DNA of 64,000 bases from positions 232,815-296,814 of the forward strand of contig NZ_FOHU01000004.1 in assembly GCF_900111615.1 (NCBI RefSeq), in the 5' to 3' direction. The notes below the pieces were generated by a model. The model saw only the letters and a list, made by a program, of their open reading frames with translations. It searched no databases and was not told the origin of the DNA. The position numbers and the translations under genes are program-made. Each line of letters starts with the position of its first letter. The stretch's first letter is position 1. This DNA is from Natronincola peptidivorans (GTDB taxonomy: Bacteria; Bacillota; Clostridia; Peptostreptococcales; Natronincolaceae). Positions 34,459-43,161 of this stretch are shown here, piece by piece.

Positions 34459-35205
34459 TTATAATAGAACAAAGCCTAATAAGAGACCAGCAATTAAACC
34501 AGCATTGCCTAAATGATCGTGCATAGAGTTTGCCTGTGGAATGAGTTCATCATTGACAATATAAATCATAGCTCCTGCGGCGAATGCAAGAGAGCCCCCT
34601 ACAAATACTGGAGATATGCTGAAAAAAATCAATCCTATAGCAGCTCCTAGAGGCGTCATTAAACCTGCCACCAGCGTGAATAAAAAGATTTTCAAGGAAG
34701 AAAGACCCCCTGCTTTTAATGGACCTGCCATGGCTAAACCCTCTGGAATATTATGAAGAGCAATTGCCACAGCGATAAAAAGACCTAATTCTGGACTAGC
34801 TTCCAATCCTGCCCCTATGGCTAACCCCTCTGGTAGATTATGTAATGCAATGCCAAAAAGAATAAGATATCCTGTTCTTAGCATCGGATTACTTGTCTCC
34901 TTAAATCTTTCTGGATTCTCTATCACTAAATCATCACTTTCCGACAGATGGGAGTGAGGCAGTACCTTGTCTAATAAATACATCATCCCTGCTCCAAGAA
35001 TAAATCCAATTAAAGTACTTGTCATAGAACCTAGATCAACTGCTTCTGGCATCAACTCAAAAACAGAAATAGCCAGCATAATACCTCCAGCAAAGCCTAA
35101 TAAGGTTGCTAAAACCTTTTCACTGGGCTTACCAAAAATAATTAAAATAATTACGCCTAATGAGGTAGAAATACCTGCTAAAAAACTATAAAGTAAACTC
35201 TCCAT
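34459..35205 (-). CDS. ZIP family divalent metal transporter
   Basis: A 248-residue membrane protein with about seven to eight segments and the two metal-binding ZIP signatures HNLPEGLAIG and HNIPEGLAMA, giving the binuclear His/Glu site. A His-bearing loop (LPHSHLSESDD) sits between segments three and four. Members import zinc, iron or other divalent cations. The length fits the GufA/ZupT type. It is a single-gene unit, and no metal-responsive operator is evident by eye. Confidence 0.92.
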   Translation of the reverse strand: MESLLYSFLAGISTSLGVIILIIFGKPSEKVLATLLGFAGGIMLAISVFELMPEAVDLGSMTSTLIGFILGAGMMYLLDKVLPHSHLSESDDLVIENPERFKETSNPMLRTGYLILFGIALHNLPEGLAIGAGLEASPELGLFIAVAIALHNIPEGLAMAGPLKAGGLSSLKIFLFTLVAGLMTPLGAAIGLIFFSISPVFVGGSLAFAAGAMIYIVNDELIPQANSMHDHLGNAGLIAGLLLGFVLL

Positions 35206-35357
35206 AGAATCCTCCTTTGCTTACAATTTTCCCATCTTTTCCTACAGGCTATATTTACCCAAACCATTCCCTCTTTAACAGTAAAAATATAAGTAGTCAA
35301 GCAATATTCTTCCAAACTATCCCCTTATTATAACATCCTCAATGTATGTTTACAAAA

Positions 35358-35403
35358 AACCTTAGGAGGATTATAGAATTTCTCCTATTATCCTCCTAAG
35401 GTT
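35358..35403 (-). terminator. Intrinsic terminator downstream of serC
   Basis: AACCTTAGGAGGA pairs with TCCTCCTAAGGTT with an inner loop, followed on the minus strand by TTTTTTGT. It ends the serC transcript and the fragment at 35500-35580. Confidence 0.85.
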
Positions 35404-35499
35404 AAAATGCTTTATATTATTTCTCTAATGTTTCTTTTATCAGTAAATACCTATTGTTTTATTCTATATTCAAGGCTATCGCTAAAATAATCTTAATGC

Positions 35500-35580
35500 T
35501 CACATATTTGCTTTAATATAATTTTGTATTTCTTCTACTGTTCTTAGTTTAAATACACCTTCTGCATTCTCTATTGGAAT
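35500..35580 (-). pseudogene. Possible acyl-carrier-protein C-terminal fragment
   Basis: Between serC and its terminator the minus strand reads 26 codons, IPIENAEGVFKLRTVEEIQNYI plus KANM and a TGA stop, directly preceded by an in-frame TAG and with no start codon or ribosome binding site. The pattern 'IP.E.A...f.lrTveei.nyI' resembles the last helix region of acyl carrier proteins. It may be the tail of a decayed gene. The match is short and could be chance. Confidence 0.35.
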
Positions 35581-35605
35581 CTACAAGGAGCTTTTCTATA
35601 AATAC

Positions 35606-36691
35606 TTACTTCCTATTTTCCTCTTCAAATTTCTGCATGAAACTCACTAAAGCCTTAACTCCCTCTAATGGCATTGCATTGTATATACTGGCCCTCATAC
35701 CTCCAACAGTTCTGTGGCCTTTAAGGTTTTCAAATCCTTCTGCTTTAGCTTCCTTTACAAACTTTGCATCTAGCTCCTGCGAATCCGTTACAAAGGTTAC
35801 ATTCATCAAAGAACGATCCTTCTTTACCACTGTACCTTTAAACATCCTGCTTTTATCAAGGAAATCATAGACTATACCAGCCTTTTCCTGATTTATCTTT
35901 TTCATAGCTTCCAAGCCGCCTATATCCTTAATCCATTTAAATACCTTGCCGCATATATAGATACCATAGGCTGGAGGTGTATTATAGAGGGATTGATTAT
36001 CTGCATGAATCTTGTATCGCAGCATAGTTGGAGTTCCTGACAACACATCCTCTGTAATCAGATCCTCACGGATGATAACAACAACTACTCCTGCCGGTCC
36101 CACATTTTTCTGAACTCCAGCAAAAATTAATCCATATTTCTCTACACCCACTGGCTCTGACAAAATATCTGATGACATATCTGCTACTAGTATTTTATCC
36201 CCTATTTCCGGGATCTGATTATACTTGGTTCCATAGACGGTGTTGTTATGGCAAATGTAAACATAATCTGCATCGTCAGAGATTTTCAAATCCTTTACTT
36301 CTGGTATATAGGAAAAGGTTCTATCCTCAGAGGAAGCGATGATATTTACTTCTCCATACATCCTTGCTTCAGCTATTGCTCTTTTGGTCCATTGCCCTGT
36401 GTTGACATAATCAGCTACCCTGTTTTTCATCAAATTCATGGGAATCATTGCAAATTGCTGAGATGCTCCCCCCTGTAGGAACAGTACCTTATAATTATTA
36501 GGAATACCCATTAATTCTCTTAAGGTTTTCTCAGCATTCTCAATAATTTCTTCAAAAACCTTAGAGCGATGACTCATCTCCATTACAGACATACCCGTTC
36601 CTTTATAATCCAACATTTCTTCTGCAGCTTCCCTTAAAACCGATTCCGGTAGTATCGCTGGTCCTGCAGAAAAATTATATGCTCTTGCCAT
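35606..36691 (-). CDS. serC: Phosphoserine aminotransferase
   Basis: A 361-residue class V PLP aminotransferase: FSAGPAILPESVL at the N-terminus, GGASQQFAMIPMNL (cofactor pocket), the PLP lysine in IFAGVQKNVGPAG (about residue 195), and RASIYNAMPLEGVKALVSFM at the end. It makes 3-phosphoserine from 3-phosphohydroxypyruvate and glutamate in serine synthesis. It starts 41 bases after the preceding aminotransferase gene ends, and the two are probably cotranscribed. serA and serB are not in the window. Confidence 0.96.
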   Translation of the reverse strand: MARAYNFSAGPAILPESVLREAAEEMLDYKGTGMSVMEMSHRSKVFEEIIENAEKTLRELMGIPNNYKVLFLQGGASQQFAMIPMNLMKNRVADYVNTGQWTKRAIAEARMYGEVNIIASSEDRTFSYIPEVKDLKISDDADYVYICHNNTVYGTKYNQIPEIGDKILVADMSSDILSEPVGVEKYGLIFAGVQKNVGPAGVVVVIIREDLITEDVLSGTPTMLRYKIHADNQSLYNTPPAYGIYICGKVFKWIKDIGGLEAMKKINQEKAGIVYDFLDKSRMFKGTVVKKDRSLMNVTFVTDSQELDAKFVKEAKAEGFENLKGHRTVGGMRASIYNAMPLEGVKALVSFMQKFEEENRK

Positions 36692-36732
36692 TTGATAAAG
36701 TTCCTCCCTTTAATTGCTACAGTAAAATTTCT

Positions 36733-37914
36733 TTATTTGAATTCTTCTGCCAGCTTGGTAAAGGCATCAATAGAATTCTCAATCATTTCAAATTGTACAC
36801 AATAAGAAATTCTAAAGAATCCAGGGCATCCAAAGCCGCTTCCTGGTACTAATAATAAATTATATTTCAATGCTCTCTTAACAAACTCTATATCATCCTC
36901 TATCAGAGCTTTAGGGAAAAGATAAAATGCTCCCTGTGGCTTTATACACTGAAATCCAAGGTCTGACAAGTGATCATATAGAAAATCCCTTCTCTTTTTA
37001 TAGGCCTCTACATCCACCTTTGCCTCTAGCGCATCTCCCACTACTTTTTGGAACAATCCTGGGGCATTAACAAAACCCAAAGTACGATTACAGAAGGTTA
37101 AGGCATTAATCAGTACATCTACCTTTTCTATTTTGCTACTAACAGCAATATAACCAATTCTTTCACCTGCTAAGCCTAGAGATTTACTAAAGGAATTGAC
37201 AATAATCCCATTTTTGAAAATAGAAAGGATGCTTGGCACCTCAACATGGTCATAGACAATTTCTCCATAAGGCTCATCAGAGATGACAAATATGCTTGTA
37301 TTATATTCCTTTTCTTTCCTTTCAATAATTTCTGCCATAGTCTTTAGCTTTTCCTGCCGATAGATAACGCCAGTAGGATTGTTGGGATTGTTGATAATAA
37401 CTGCCTTTGTTTTTGATGTGATAGCAGCCTCAAAAGCCTTTATATCTGGCTCTAGGGTGGACAAATCCGGCGGAACAATAACGGCCTTTCCTCCATGGTT
37501 ATCTGCGTAAAAGCCATATTCCACAAAATATGGTGCAAAGACAATGACTTCTTCTCCTGGATTAAGAAGAGATTTTAGCACGACGTTTAAGCCTCCGGCA
37601 GCACCAACAGTCATAACTACATGCTGCTGTGTCAGTTCAATACCACTCTTTTTTTCTAAAGACTTGGCTATCTTTTCTCTAACGTCTGGGAAGCCTGCAT
37701 TATTCATATATCTATGTAATCCTTTTTCGTCACTTAATACATATTTTTTTAAAGATTCAGTTACCTCTTCAGGTGGTTCTGCATAGGGGTTCCCTAAACT
37801 AAAATCATAAACCTTATCTGCACCATACTTTGCTGTAAGCTTGGCTCCTTCTTCAAACATTGCTCTTATCCAAGAGGACCTGCTTAAATTGCTTACTATT
37901 TTTTCTGACAACAT
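36733..37914 (-). CDS. PLP-dependent aminotransferase, class I/II
   Basis: A 393-residue fold-type I enzyme: YDFSLGNPYAEPP near the start, MTVGAAGGLNVVLKSLLNPGEEVI, INNPNNPTGVIY (substrate and PLP contacts), the PLP lysine in NSFSKSLGLAGERIGY (about residue 238) and FRISYCVQFEMIENSI at the C-terminus. It is of the aspartate-aminotransferase-like superfamily (alanine/aspartate/aromatic type); specificity cannot be decided. Its pairing with serC suggests amino-acid metabolism, perhaps glyoxylate or serine-linked transamination. Confidence 0.9.
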   Translation of the reverse strand: MLSEKIVSNLSRSSWIRAMFEEGAKLTAKYGADKVYDFSLGNPYAEPPEEVTESLKKYVLSDEKGLHRYMNNAGFPDVREKIAKSLEKKSGIELTQQHVVMTVGAAGGLNVVLKSLLNPGEEVIVFAPYFVEYGFYADNHGGKAVIVPPDLSTLEPDIKAFEAAITSKTKAVIINNPNNPTGVIYRQEKLKTMAEIIERKEKEYNTSIFVISDEPYGEIVYDHVEVPSILSIFKNGIIVNSFSKSLGLAGERIGYIAVSSKIEKVDVLINALTFCNRTLGFVNAPGLFQKVVGDALEAKVDVEAYKKRRDFLYDHLSDLGFQCIKPQGAFYLFPKALIEDDIEFVKRALKYNLLLVPGSGFGCPGFFRISYCVQFEMIENSIDAFTKLAEEFK

Positions 37915-38283
37915 ATATCTTCTCCTCCATTCTTTATTGTATATATTCTATTAGTCTTATTGTAATATAAATTTTCCTTTAATGCTATTATTTATCCTTC
38001 TGGTTTTAGGTTTTTTATAGATTTAGATAAATATCTTAAATCTCAATTTCATACTGAGTAAACTCATCTTTCTACATTTTAGTGAAAATTATAGCATATA
38101 CTGTTACATCAACACCTTTCTATTTCTGATATTTTTTTAACAAACACATTTTGTTTTTCATAGGAGGTGGCAAATATGCTAGAGAGTACACCTTTAACAT
38201 TAAATTCTTCTTGAAAGTTATGTTTGTTAATACGTTAATATTTTTTTAATGTATTCGAAATCTAACTTAAAGGGGGAATATAA
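37915..38283. other. Intergenic region between the divergent aminotransferase and atoE genes
   Basis: This 369-bp AT-rich gap carries the divergent promoters, which are not clear enough to place by eye. It holds one possible leader ORF at 38176-38214 with a strong ribosome binding site. No conserved RNA structure was recognised. Confidence 0.6.
38176..38214 (+). CDS. Possible 12-codon leader peptide before atoE
   Basis: ATAGGAGGTGGCAAAT precedes an ATG that opens a frame of 12 residues, MLESTPLTLNSS, closed by TGA. The ribosome binding site is as good as those of real genes nearby, and the frame ends 69 bases before the atoE start. It could be a leader controlling atoE, a remnant of a longer gene, or chance. 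Confidence 0.3.
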   Translation: MLESTPLTLNSS

Positions 38284-39627
38284 ATGTTTAAAAAATTAAC
38301 AAATATCTCAGTGAAATTGGTTCAAAAATATTTGCCTGATCCTTTTATCTTTGCTGTCATATTGACATTTATTGTTTTTTTACTAGGAATGGGCTTAACC
38401 AATCAAACTCCACTTAGCATGTTGAATCATTGGAACAGTGGTTTTTGGAATTTATTAGCTTTTTCAATGCAAATGGCTTTGGTGTTAGTAACGGGCCATA
38501 CTTTAGCAAATGCACCTGTGATTAAAAAAACCTTAAAAAGAGTTGCCAGTATATCCAAGACCCCAGCTCAAGCTATCATGTTGGTTAGCTTTTCTTCTGC
38601 TGTGGCCTGTTGGATTAATTGGGGATTTGGTCTTGTTGTAGGGGCGTTACTTGCTAGAGAAATCGCAAAACAGGTAAAAAATGTAGATTATAGGCTTCTT
38701 ATTGCCAGTGCGTATTCAGGATTTTTAGTGTGGCATGCTGGTCTATCAGCATCTATTCAATTAACTGTTGCCAGCGTTGGTCATCCAAACAATTTTGCTG
38801 AACAGATAACTGGTAATGTCATTCCCACAGCTGTAACTATCTTTTCTCCAACCAATTTAGTTATATCAGTTTTTTTAATCTGTACTTTGCCATTAGTTAA
38901 TAAAGCCATGTTGCCTAAAAGCCTAGAGGAAACGGTAGTAGTGGATCCTGCAAAATTAGAGGATGAGAAGCCTACCAGCTATGAAGTAAAAACCTTTTCC
39001 GATAAGCTTGAAAACAGTAAACTCATATCTATGCTCATAGGTGCTATGGGGGTCGTGGTTATTATTTATCACTTTGCTACAAAAGGTTTTAATCTAGATT
39101 TGAATATTGTTAACTTCATTTTCTTATTTTCTGGGATTATTCTCCATGGAACACCTAGAAGGTTTGTAGATGCAGCTGCTAATGCTGTTAAAGGATGTTC
39201 TGGGATTTTGATACAGTTTCCTTTTTATGCTGGAATCATGGGAATGATGGTAGGGATTAACGCCGAAGGTATCTCTTTAGCAGGTAGTATATCTAATTGG
39301 TTTGTAGGCATCTCTAATGAAACTACCTTCCCATTGTTTACCTTCCTAAGTGCTGGTATCGTTAACTTCTTCGTTCCTTCTGGAGGCGGTCAGTGGGCAG
39401 TCCAAGGTCCTATCATGATGCCAGCTAGTATAGAATTGGGTGTAGATGTAGCCAAAACTGCAACTGCAATAGCATGGGGAGATGCTTGGACCAATATGAT
39501 TCAACCTTTCTGGGCATTGCCAGCCTTAGGTATTGCTGGTTTAGGTGCTAGAGATATTATGGGCTTCTGTTTAGTTGACCTTATTTATTCAGGATGTATC
39601 ATCGCTCTGGGTCTTCTGTTGCTTTAG
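38284..39627 (+). CDS. atoE: Short-chain fatty acid transporter AtoE
   Basis: A 447-residue membrane protein with about ten to twelve segments, starting FKKLTNISVKLVQKYLPDPFIFAVILTFIVF. Family hallmarks include ACWINWGFGLVVGALLAREIA, YSGFLVWHAGLSASIQLTVA, VNFFVPSGGGQWAVQGPIMMPA and WTNMIQPFWALPALGIAG. AtoE moves short-chain fatty acids such as acetate, butyrate or acetoacetate. AAAGGGGGAATATAA precedes the ATG. Its presence fits with the acid-producing Ptb-Buk cluster further along. Confidence 0.95.
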   Translation: MFKKLTNISVKLVQKYLPDPFIFAVILTFIVFLLGMGLTNQTPLSMLNHWNSGFWNLLAFSMQMALVLVTGHTLANAPVIKKTLKRVASISKTPAQAIMLVSFSSAVACWINWGFGLVVGALLAREIAKQVKNVDYRLLIASAYSGFLVWHAGLSASIQLTVASVGHPNNFAEQITGNVIPTAVTIFSPTNLVISVFLICTLPLVNKAMLPKSLEETVVVDPAKLEDEKPTSYEVKTFSDKLENSKLISMLIGAMGVVVIIYHFATKGFNLDLNIVNFIFLFSGIILHGTPRRFVDAAANAVKGCSGILIQFPFYAGIMGMMVGINAEGISLAGSISNWFVGISNETTFPLFTFLSAGIVNFFVPSGGGQWAVQGPIMMPASIELGVDVAKTATAIAWGDAWTNMIQPFWALPALGIAGLGARDIMGFCLVDLIYSGCIIALGLLLL

Positions 39628-39666
39628 TTATAAAGAGTTTTGGTCCCATTTAAACTAAAGATAAAT

Positions 39667-39715
39667 ATACCCCGTTTGTTTGGCATAATACTTTCCAATT
39701 ACACAAGCGGGGTAT
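39667..39715. terminator. Bidirectional hairpin after atoE
   Basis: ATACCCCG-TTTGT pairs with ACAAG-CGGGGTAT around a long loop, between the convergent atoE and glmS genes. Confidence 0.75.
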
Positions 39716-39916
39716 TTCCTTGAATTCATCTTTATTTTTTATCAATATCTTTTTTAATTTGACAATACTGTTGTCAATCTGTTATTTATAACTTCAAATG
39801 TCATAAAAAAGTATTAAAATAACCTATTTTTATAATTTAAAATGTCTTAATTAAGATAAATTATAACTATAAATGTCCTAATCTTAATACGCAGAATTTT
39901 CGCGCTTGTTATCACG

Positions 39917-41746
39917 CTACTCCACCGTTACGGATTTTGCTAAATTTTTTGGCTTATCTACGTCACACCCTCTTGCTACAGCGATAAAATATGCAAACAA
40001 TTGTAGTGGCACAGCACTCAATACTGGAGTTAGCTCATCCATAGTATCAGGAATATATAATACTACATCTGCAGTTTTTTCTATTTCTTTATTGCCTTCC
40101 TTAGCCACTGCTACGACATAAGCTCCTCTGGCACGTACCTCCTGTATGTTGGAAAGCATTTTTTCATAAAGGCGGTCTTGAGTAGCTAGGGCTACTACTA
40201 AGGTTCCATCTTCTATCAAGGCAATGGTCCCATGCTTTAGTTCTCCTGCTGCAATAGCAAAGGAATTGATATAGGAAATCTCCTTCAGCTTTAGAGAGCC
40301 TTCATGGGCTACATTCACATCTACTCCTCTACCCATAAAAAAGACACTTTCGTTATTAAACTGTGCATCTGCTAGATGTTGAATTCTATCGATATCCCCG
40401 AGGATTCTTTCTATCTTTTCTGGTAAGATTTTTAGTTCTCCAATTACCTTTTGATAGTATTCATCACAAATAACATCTGTTGTTTTGGCCATATGCAACG
40501 CAATTAGATACATAGCAATCAATTGAGTAGTGTAAGCCTTGGTAGAAGCTACAGCGATTTCTGGGCCTGCCCAAGTGTAAAATACATCATGAGACTCTCT
40601 AGCTACAGAGCTTCCTACTACATTTACTACTGATAGAATCCTAGCACCCTTTCTTTTGGCTTCTCTTAAGGCAGCTAATGTATCTAAAGTCTCACCTGAT
40701 TGACTGATAGCGATAAACAAAGTGTTCTCATCCACAAATGGATCACGATATCTAAATTCAGATGAAATATCCACCTCTACTGGTATTTTAGCAAATTTTT
40801 CAATAAGATATCTGCCAACTAATCCGGCATGGTATGCAGTACCGCAGGCTACAATATAAATTTTGTTGATATGGGTTAAATCCTCTTTCGTCAGCTCAAT
40901 ACCATCCAGTACGATATGATCTTCTTTATCTAATCTTCTCATTAATGTCTCTGATACACCCTTAGGCTGTTCATTGATTTCCTTGATCATAAAATGCTGA
41001 TATCCCTCTTTTTCTGCTGCCTCCGCATCCCAGGTAACATGAAAAACATCTCTATTCATTTCTTGACCAAGCTCGTTATAGATTTTCACTTCATCTTTGG
41101 TTAATAAAACAACCTCATCATTCTCGATCAAATGCATTTTTTTTGTATATTTTAAAAGGGCTGGAATATCAGATGCAATAAAATTTTCTCCTTCTCCTAA
41201 ACCAACAATAAGGGGACTGTCTTTTCGCACAGCCACAATTTTTTCTGGTTCTTCTTTGCAAATTACACCTATGGCATAAGCCCCCTCCATTTTGGATATA
41301 GCCTTATATACTGCTTGCAATAAATCTCCATCATAGTATTGATCAATGAGATGGGCGATTACCTCTGTATCAGTTTCTGATTTGAAGGTGATTCCCTTTT
41401 CTTGGATTAACCATTCCTTGATTTTCATGTAGTTTTCTATGATGCCGTTATGGATGACGGCTATATTTCCTGCCACACTGGTATGGGGATGTGCATTCCT
41501 ATCCGACGGTTCTCCGTGAGTTGCCCATCTCGTATGCCCAATGCCTACAAAACTTGTTAGGGTCTCTTGGTTCACATGCTTTGCTAAAACACTTAACCTT
41601 CCTTTATATTTTCTAACATGTATCTCTCCTTGATGATGAACTGCTATTCCCGCTGAATCGTATCCTCTGTATTCCAATTTTTCTAATCCTTCTATTAAAA
41701 TAGGGACTGCTTTCTTATCTCCTATATATCCAACAATTCCACACAT
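39917..41746 (-). CDS. glmS: Glutamine--fructose-6-phosphate aminotransferase (isomerising)
   Basis: A 609-residue two-domain enzyme making glucosamine-6-phosphate. The N-terminal glutaminase has the nucleophile Cys2 in MCGIVGYIG, HTRWATHGEPSDRNAHPH and HNGIIENY. The C-terminal isomerase has two SIS subdomains with ISQSGETLDTLAALREAK and ending DKPKNLAKSVTVE. The ATG at 41746 must be used, since the Cys has to follow the initiator Met; AGGGAG is eight bases upstream. Unlike most Firmicutes, no glmS ribozyme lies in its own leader: nagB and a 220-base spacer come first, and the ribozyme is before nagB. Confidence 0.96.
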   Translation of the reverse strand: MCGIVGYIGDKKAVPILIEGLEKLEYRGYDSAGIAVHHQGEIHVRKYKGRLSVLAKHVNQETLTSFVGIGHTRWATHGEPSDRNAHPHTSVAGNIAVIHNGIIENYMKIKEWLIQEKGITFKSETDTEVIAHLIDQYYDGDLLQAVYKAISKMEGAYAIGVICKEEPEKIVAVRKDSPLIVGLGEGENFIASDIPALLKYTKKMHLIENDEVVLLTKDEVKIYNELGQEMNRDVFHVTWDAEAAEKEGYQHFMIKEINEQPKGVSETLMRRLDKEDHIVLDGIELTKEDLTHINKIYIVACGTAYHAGLVGRYLIEKFAKIPVEVDISSEFRYRDPFVDENTLFIAISQSGETLDTLAALREAKRKGARILSVVNVVGSSVARESHDVFYTWAGPEIAVASTKAYTTQLIAMYLIALHMAKTTDVICDEYYQKVIGELKILPEKIERILGDIDRIQHLADAQFNNESVFFMGRGVDVNVAHEGSLKLKEISYINSFAIAAGELKHGTIALIEDGTLVVALATQDRLYEKMLSNIQEVRARGAYVVAVAKEGNKEIEKTADVVLYIPDTMDELTPVLSAVPLQLFAYFIAVARGCDVDKPKNLAKSVTVE

Positions 41747-41969
41747 AGTATTTTCTCCCTTCAAGATCAATTGTTTTGTTCTTTTCTATATTCTATACAT
41801 AAAGGCACTAAAATATCATTTCCTTCTTTGAGGATAAACTTAGAAATGAACAAGGCTCTGTACTCCATAAAGTAATGAGTGGAATGCTTTAGTGAAGTAC
41901 ATGCAACAATTAATAGGATCTGTGGCAGATTTTCATAAAATGTAAAAACCTATTTATATTCTATAGACT

Positions 41970-42695
41970 CTATAACAAAGCTGCTGCTGCTTCATCTGCA
42001 ATTACAACAACATCGGGATGCAGTTGCAGTACTGATGCAGGTAGTTTAGGGGTAATCTTCCCTTTAACCATCTTATATATGGCTTCGGCTTTATTTTTGC
42101 CGCTTGCCAAAAGAAGTATTTTTTTTGAGCTCAGTATGGTTTTTACTCCCATACTAATGGCTTGATCTGGCACTTCATCTATTGAATCAAAAAACCTAGC
42201 ATTTGCTTTTATTGTATCTAGGTCCAGATTTACTAGATGCGTTGATGCCTCAAACTTTACATCTGGCTCATTAAAGCCTATATGCCCGTTCTGTCCAATC
42301 CCTAGCAATTGAAGATCGATGCCTCCAGCTTCCTTGATACTTTTTTCATATCTTTGGCATTCTGCATCTACATCTACTGCTTTCCCATTGGGTATATAAA
42401 TGTTTTCTTTGACTATGTCTATATCATTAAAAAAATGTTGGTTCATAAAATAATGATAGCTTTGCTGGTCTTGGACATCCAATCCATAATACTCATCAAG
42501 ATTAAAGGTTACTACCTCTGAAAAGTTTATCATGCCTTCTTTGTGCATATTAATTAGCTCCCTATAAGTTCCAATTGGGGTAGAGCCTGTTGCTAATCCT
42601 AAGATACTTTTAGGTTTCAAAATAATTTGACTAGCTAATATGTGCGCTGCTTTTTTACTTAGGGCATCATAATCCTTTACTACCTGTAACTGCAT
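41970..42695 (-). CDS. nagB: Glucosamine-6-phosphate deaminase
   Basis: A 241-residue enzyme: LGLATGSTPIGTYREL (phosphate-binding), TFNLDEYYGL, GIGQNGHIGFNEPDVKF (catalytic Asp/His) and SMGVKTILSSKKILLL. It converts glucosamine-6-phosphate into fructose-6-phosphate and ammonia, the reverse direction of glmS chemistry, so it is usually catabolic and induced by amino sugars. GAGGAGAGG precedes the ATG. It lies between the glmS ribozyme and glmS. nagA is not adjacent. Confidence 0.95.
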   Translation of the reverse strand: MQLQVVKDYDALSKKAAHILASQIILKPKSILGLATGSTPIGTYRELINMHKEGMINFSEVVTFNLDEYYGLDVQDQQSYHYFMNQHFFNDIDIVKENIYIPNGKAVDVDAECQRYEKSIKEAGGIDLQLLGIGQNGHIGFNEPDVKFEASTHLVNLDLDTIKANARFFDSIDEVPDQAISMGVKTILSSKKILLLASGKNKAEAIYKMVKGKITPKLPASVLQLHPDVVVIADEAAAALL

Positions 42696-42904
42696 TTTAT
42701 CCTCTCCTCATCTGATATACTTGATGCTCGTTTCGCCATGAATCCTTCTTATTGTTTACGATATTTTTGTATTTATAATCAGTATGCCTTAATAAAATAT
42801 TATTGCTAAGTCCATACTCTACCATTGCGTATATTTTAAAAACACCTTTTATTTAGTACAGAGCCAGAGACAATAGCAAACTAAGCCTCCAAAATATAAT
42901 CAAA

Positions 42905-43075
42905 AAATATTTTGCAGACCTTCACCAAGACCATTTTGTTTTACTAATCACTTAGTAGGTTTGTAGGTCCATTATCGGTGGTGAATACACCGCAGGGCAT
43001 CCGCCGAACATTCGATAAACCCTGTCCCTCGTCAACTTAGACTTTCATTTAAAGTCTAAGTTCAGGCGCTTTTTT
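42905..43075 (-). ncRNA. glmS ribozyme (GlcN6P-activated self-cleaving leader)
   Basis: The minus strand shows the glmS ribozyme core: the cleavage site A/GCGCC (A at 43070, G at 43069), a P1 stem CTTAGACTTT/AAAGTCTAAG, then GTTGACGAGGGACAGGGTTTATCG, TTCGGCGGATGCCCTG (P2.1/P2.2 pairing) and a P3-P4 region ending GGTGAAGGTCTGC. These are the conserved blocks of the class. Glucosamine-6-phosphate acts as a cofactor for cleavage, which lowers expression of the downstream mRNA. It sits before nagB, 90 bases after the glmM stop codon. The 3' boundary is approximate. Confidence 0.93.
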
Positions 43076-43161
43076 ATTTAGTTTTTAATAATGGTCCCCA
43101 TCAGCATTCCCCCTTTTAAATTTTTATTTGGGGCTGGCTTCACTACTAACCCCAAAAGATG

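Noticed and set aside
41747..41969. glmS ribozyme directly before glmS
   Set aside because: The 220-base spacer lacks the GCGCC cleavage site and the ribozyme core. The only ribozyme is before nagB.
42860..42890. Short TTG-started frame after the glmS ribozyme (MLLSLALY) with GGAGG upstream
   Set aside because: Only eight codons with a weak start, and no relation to nagB translation could be seen.
43081..43161. Hairpin GGGG...CCCC after glmM as a terminator
   Set aside because: The stem pairs poorly, with several mismatches, so it is not a convincing terminator. glmM may read through to the ribozyme.
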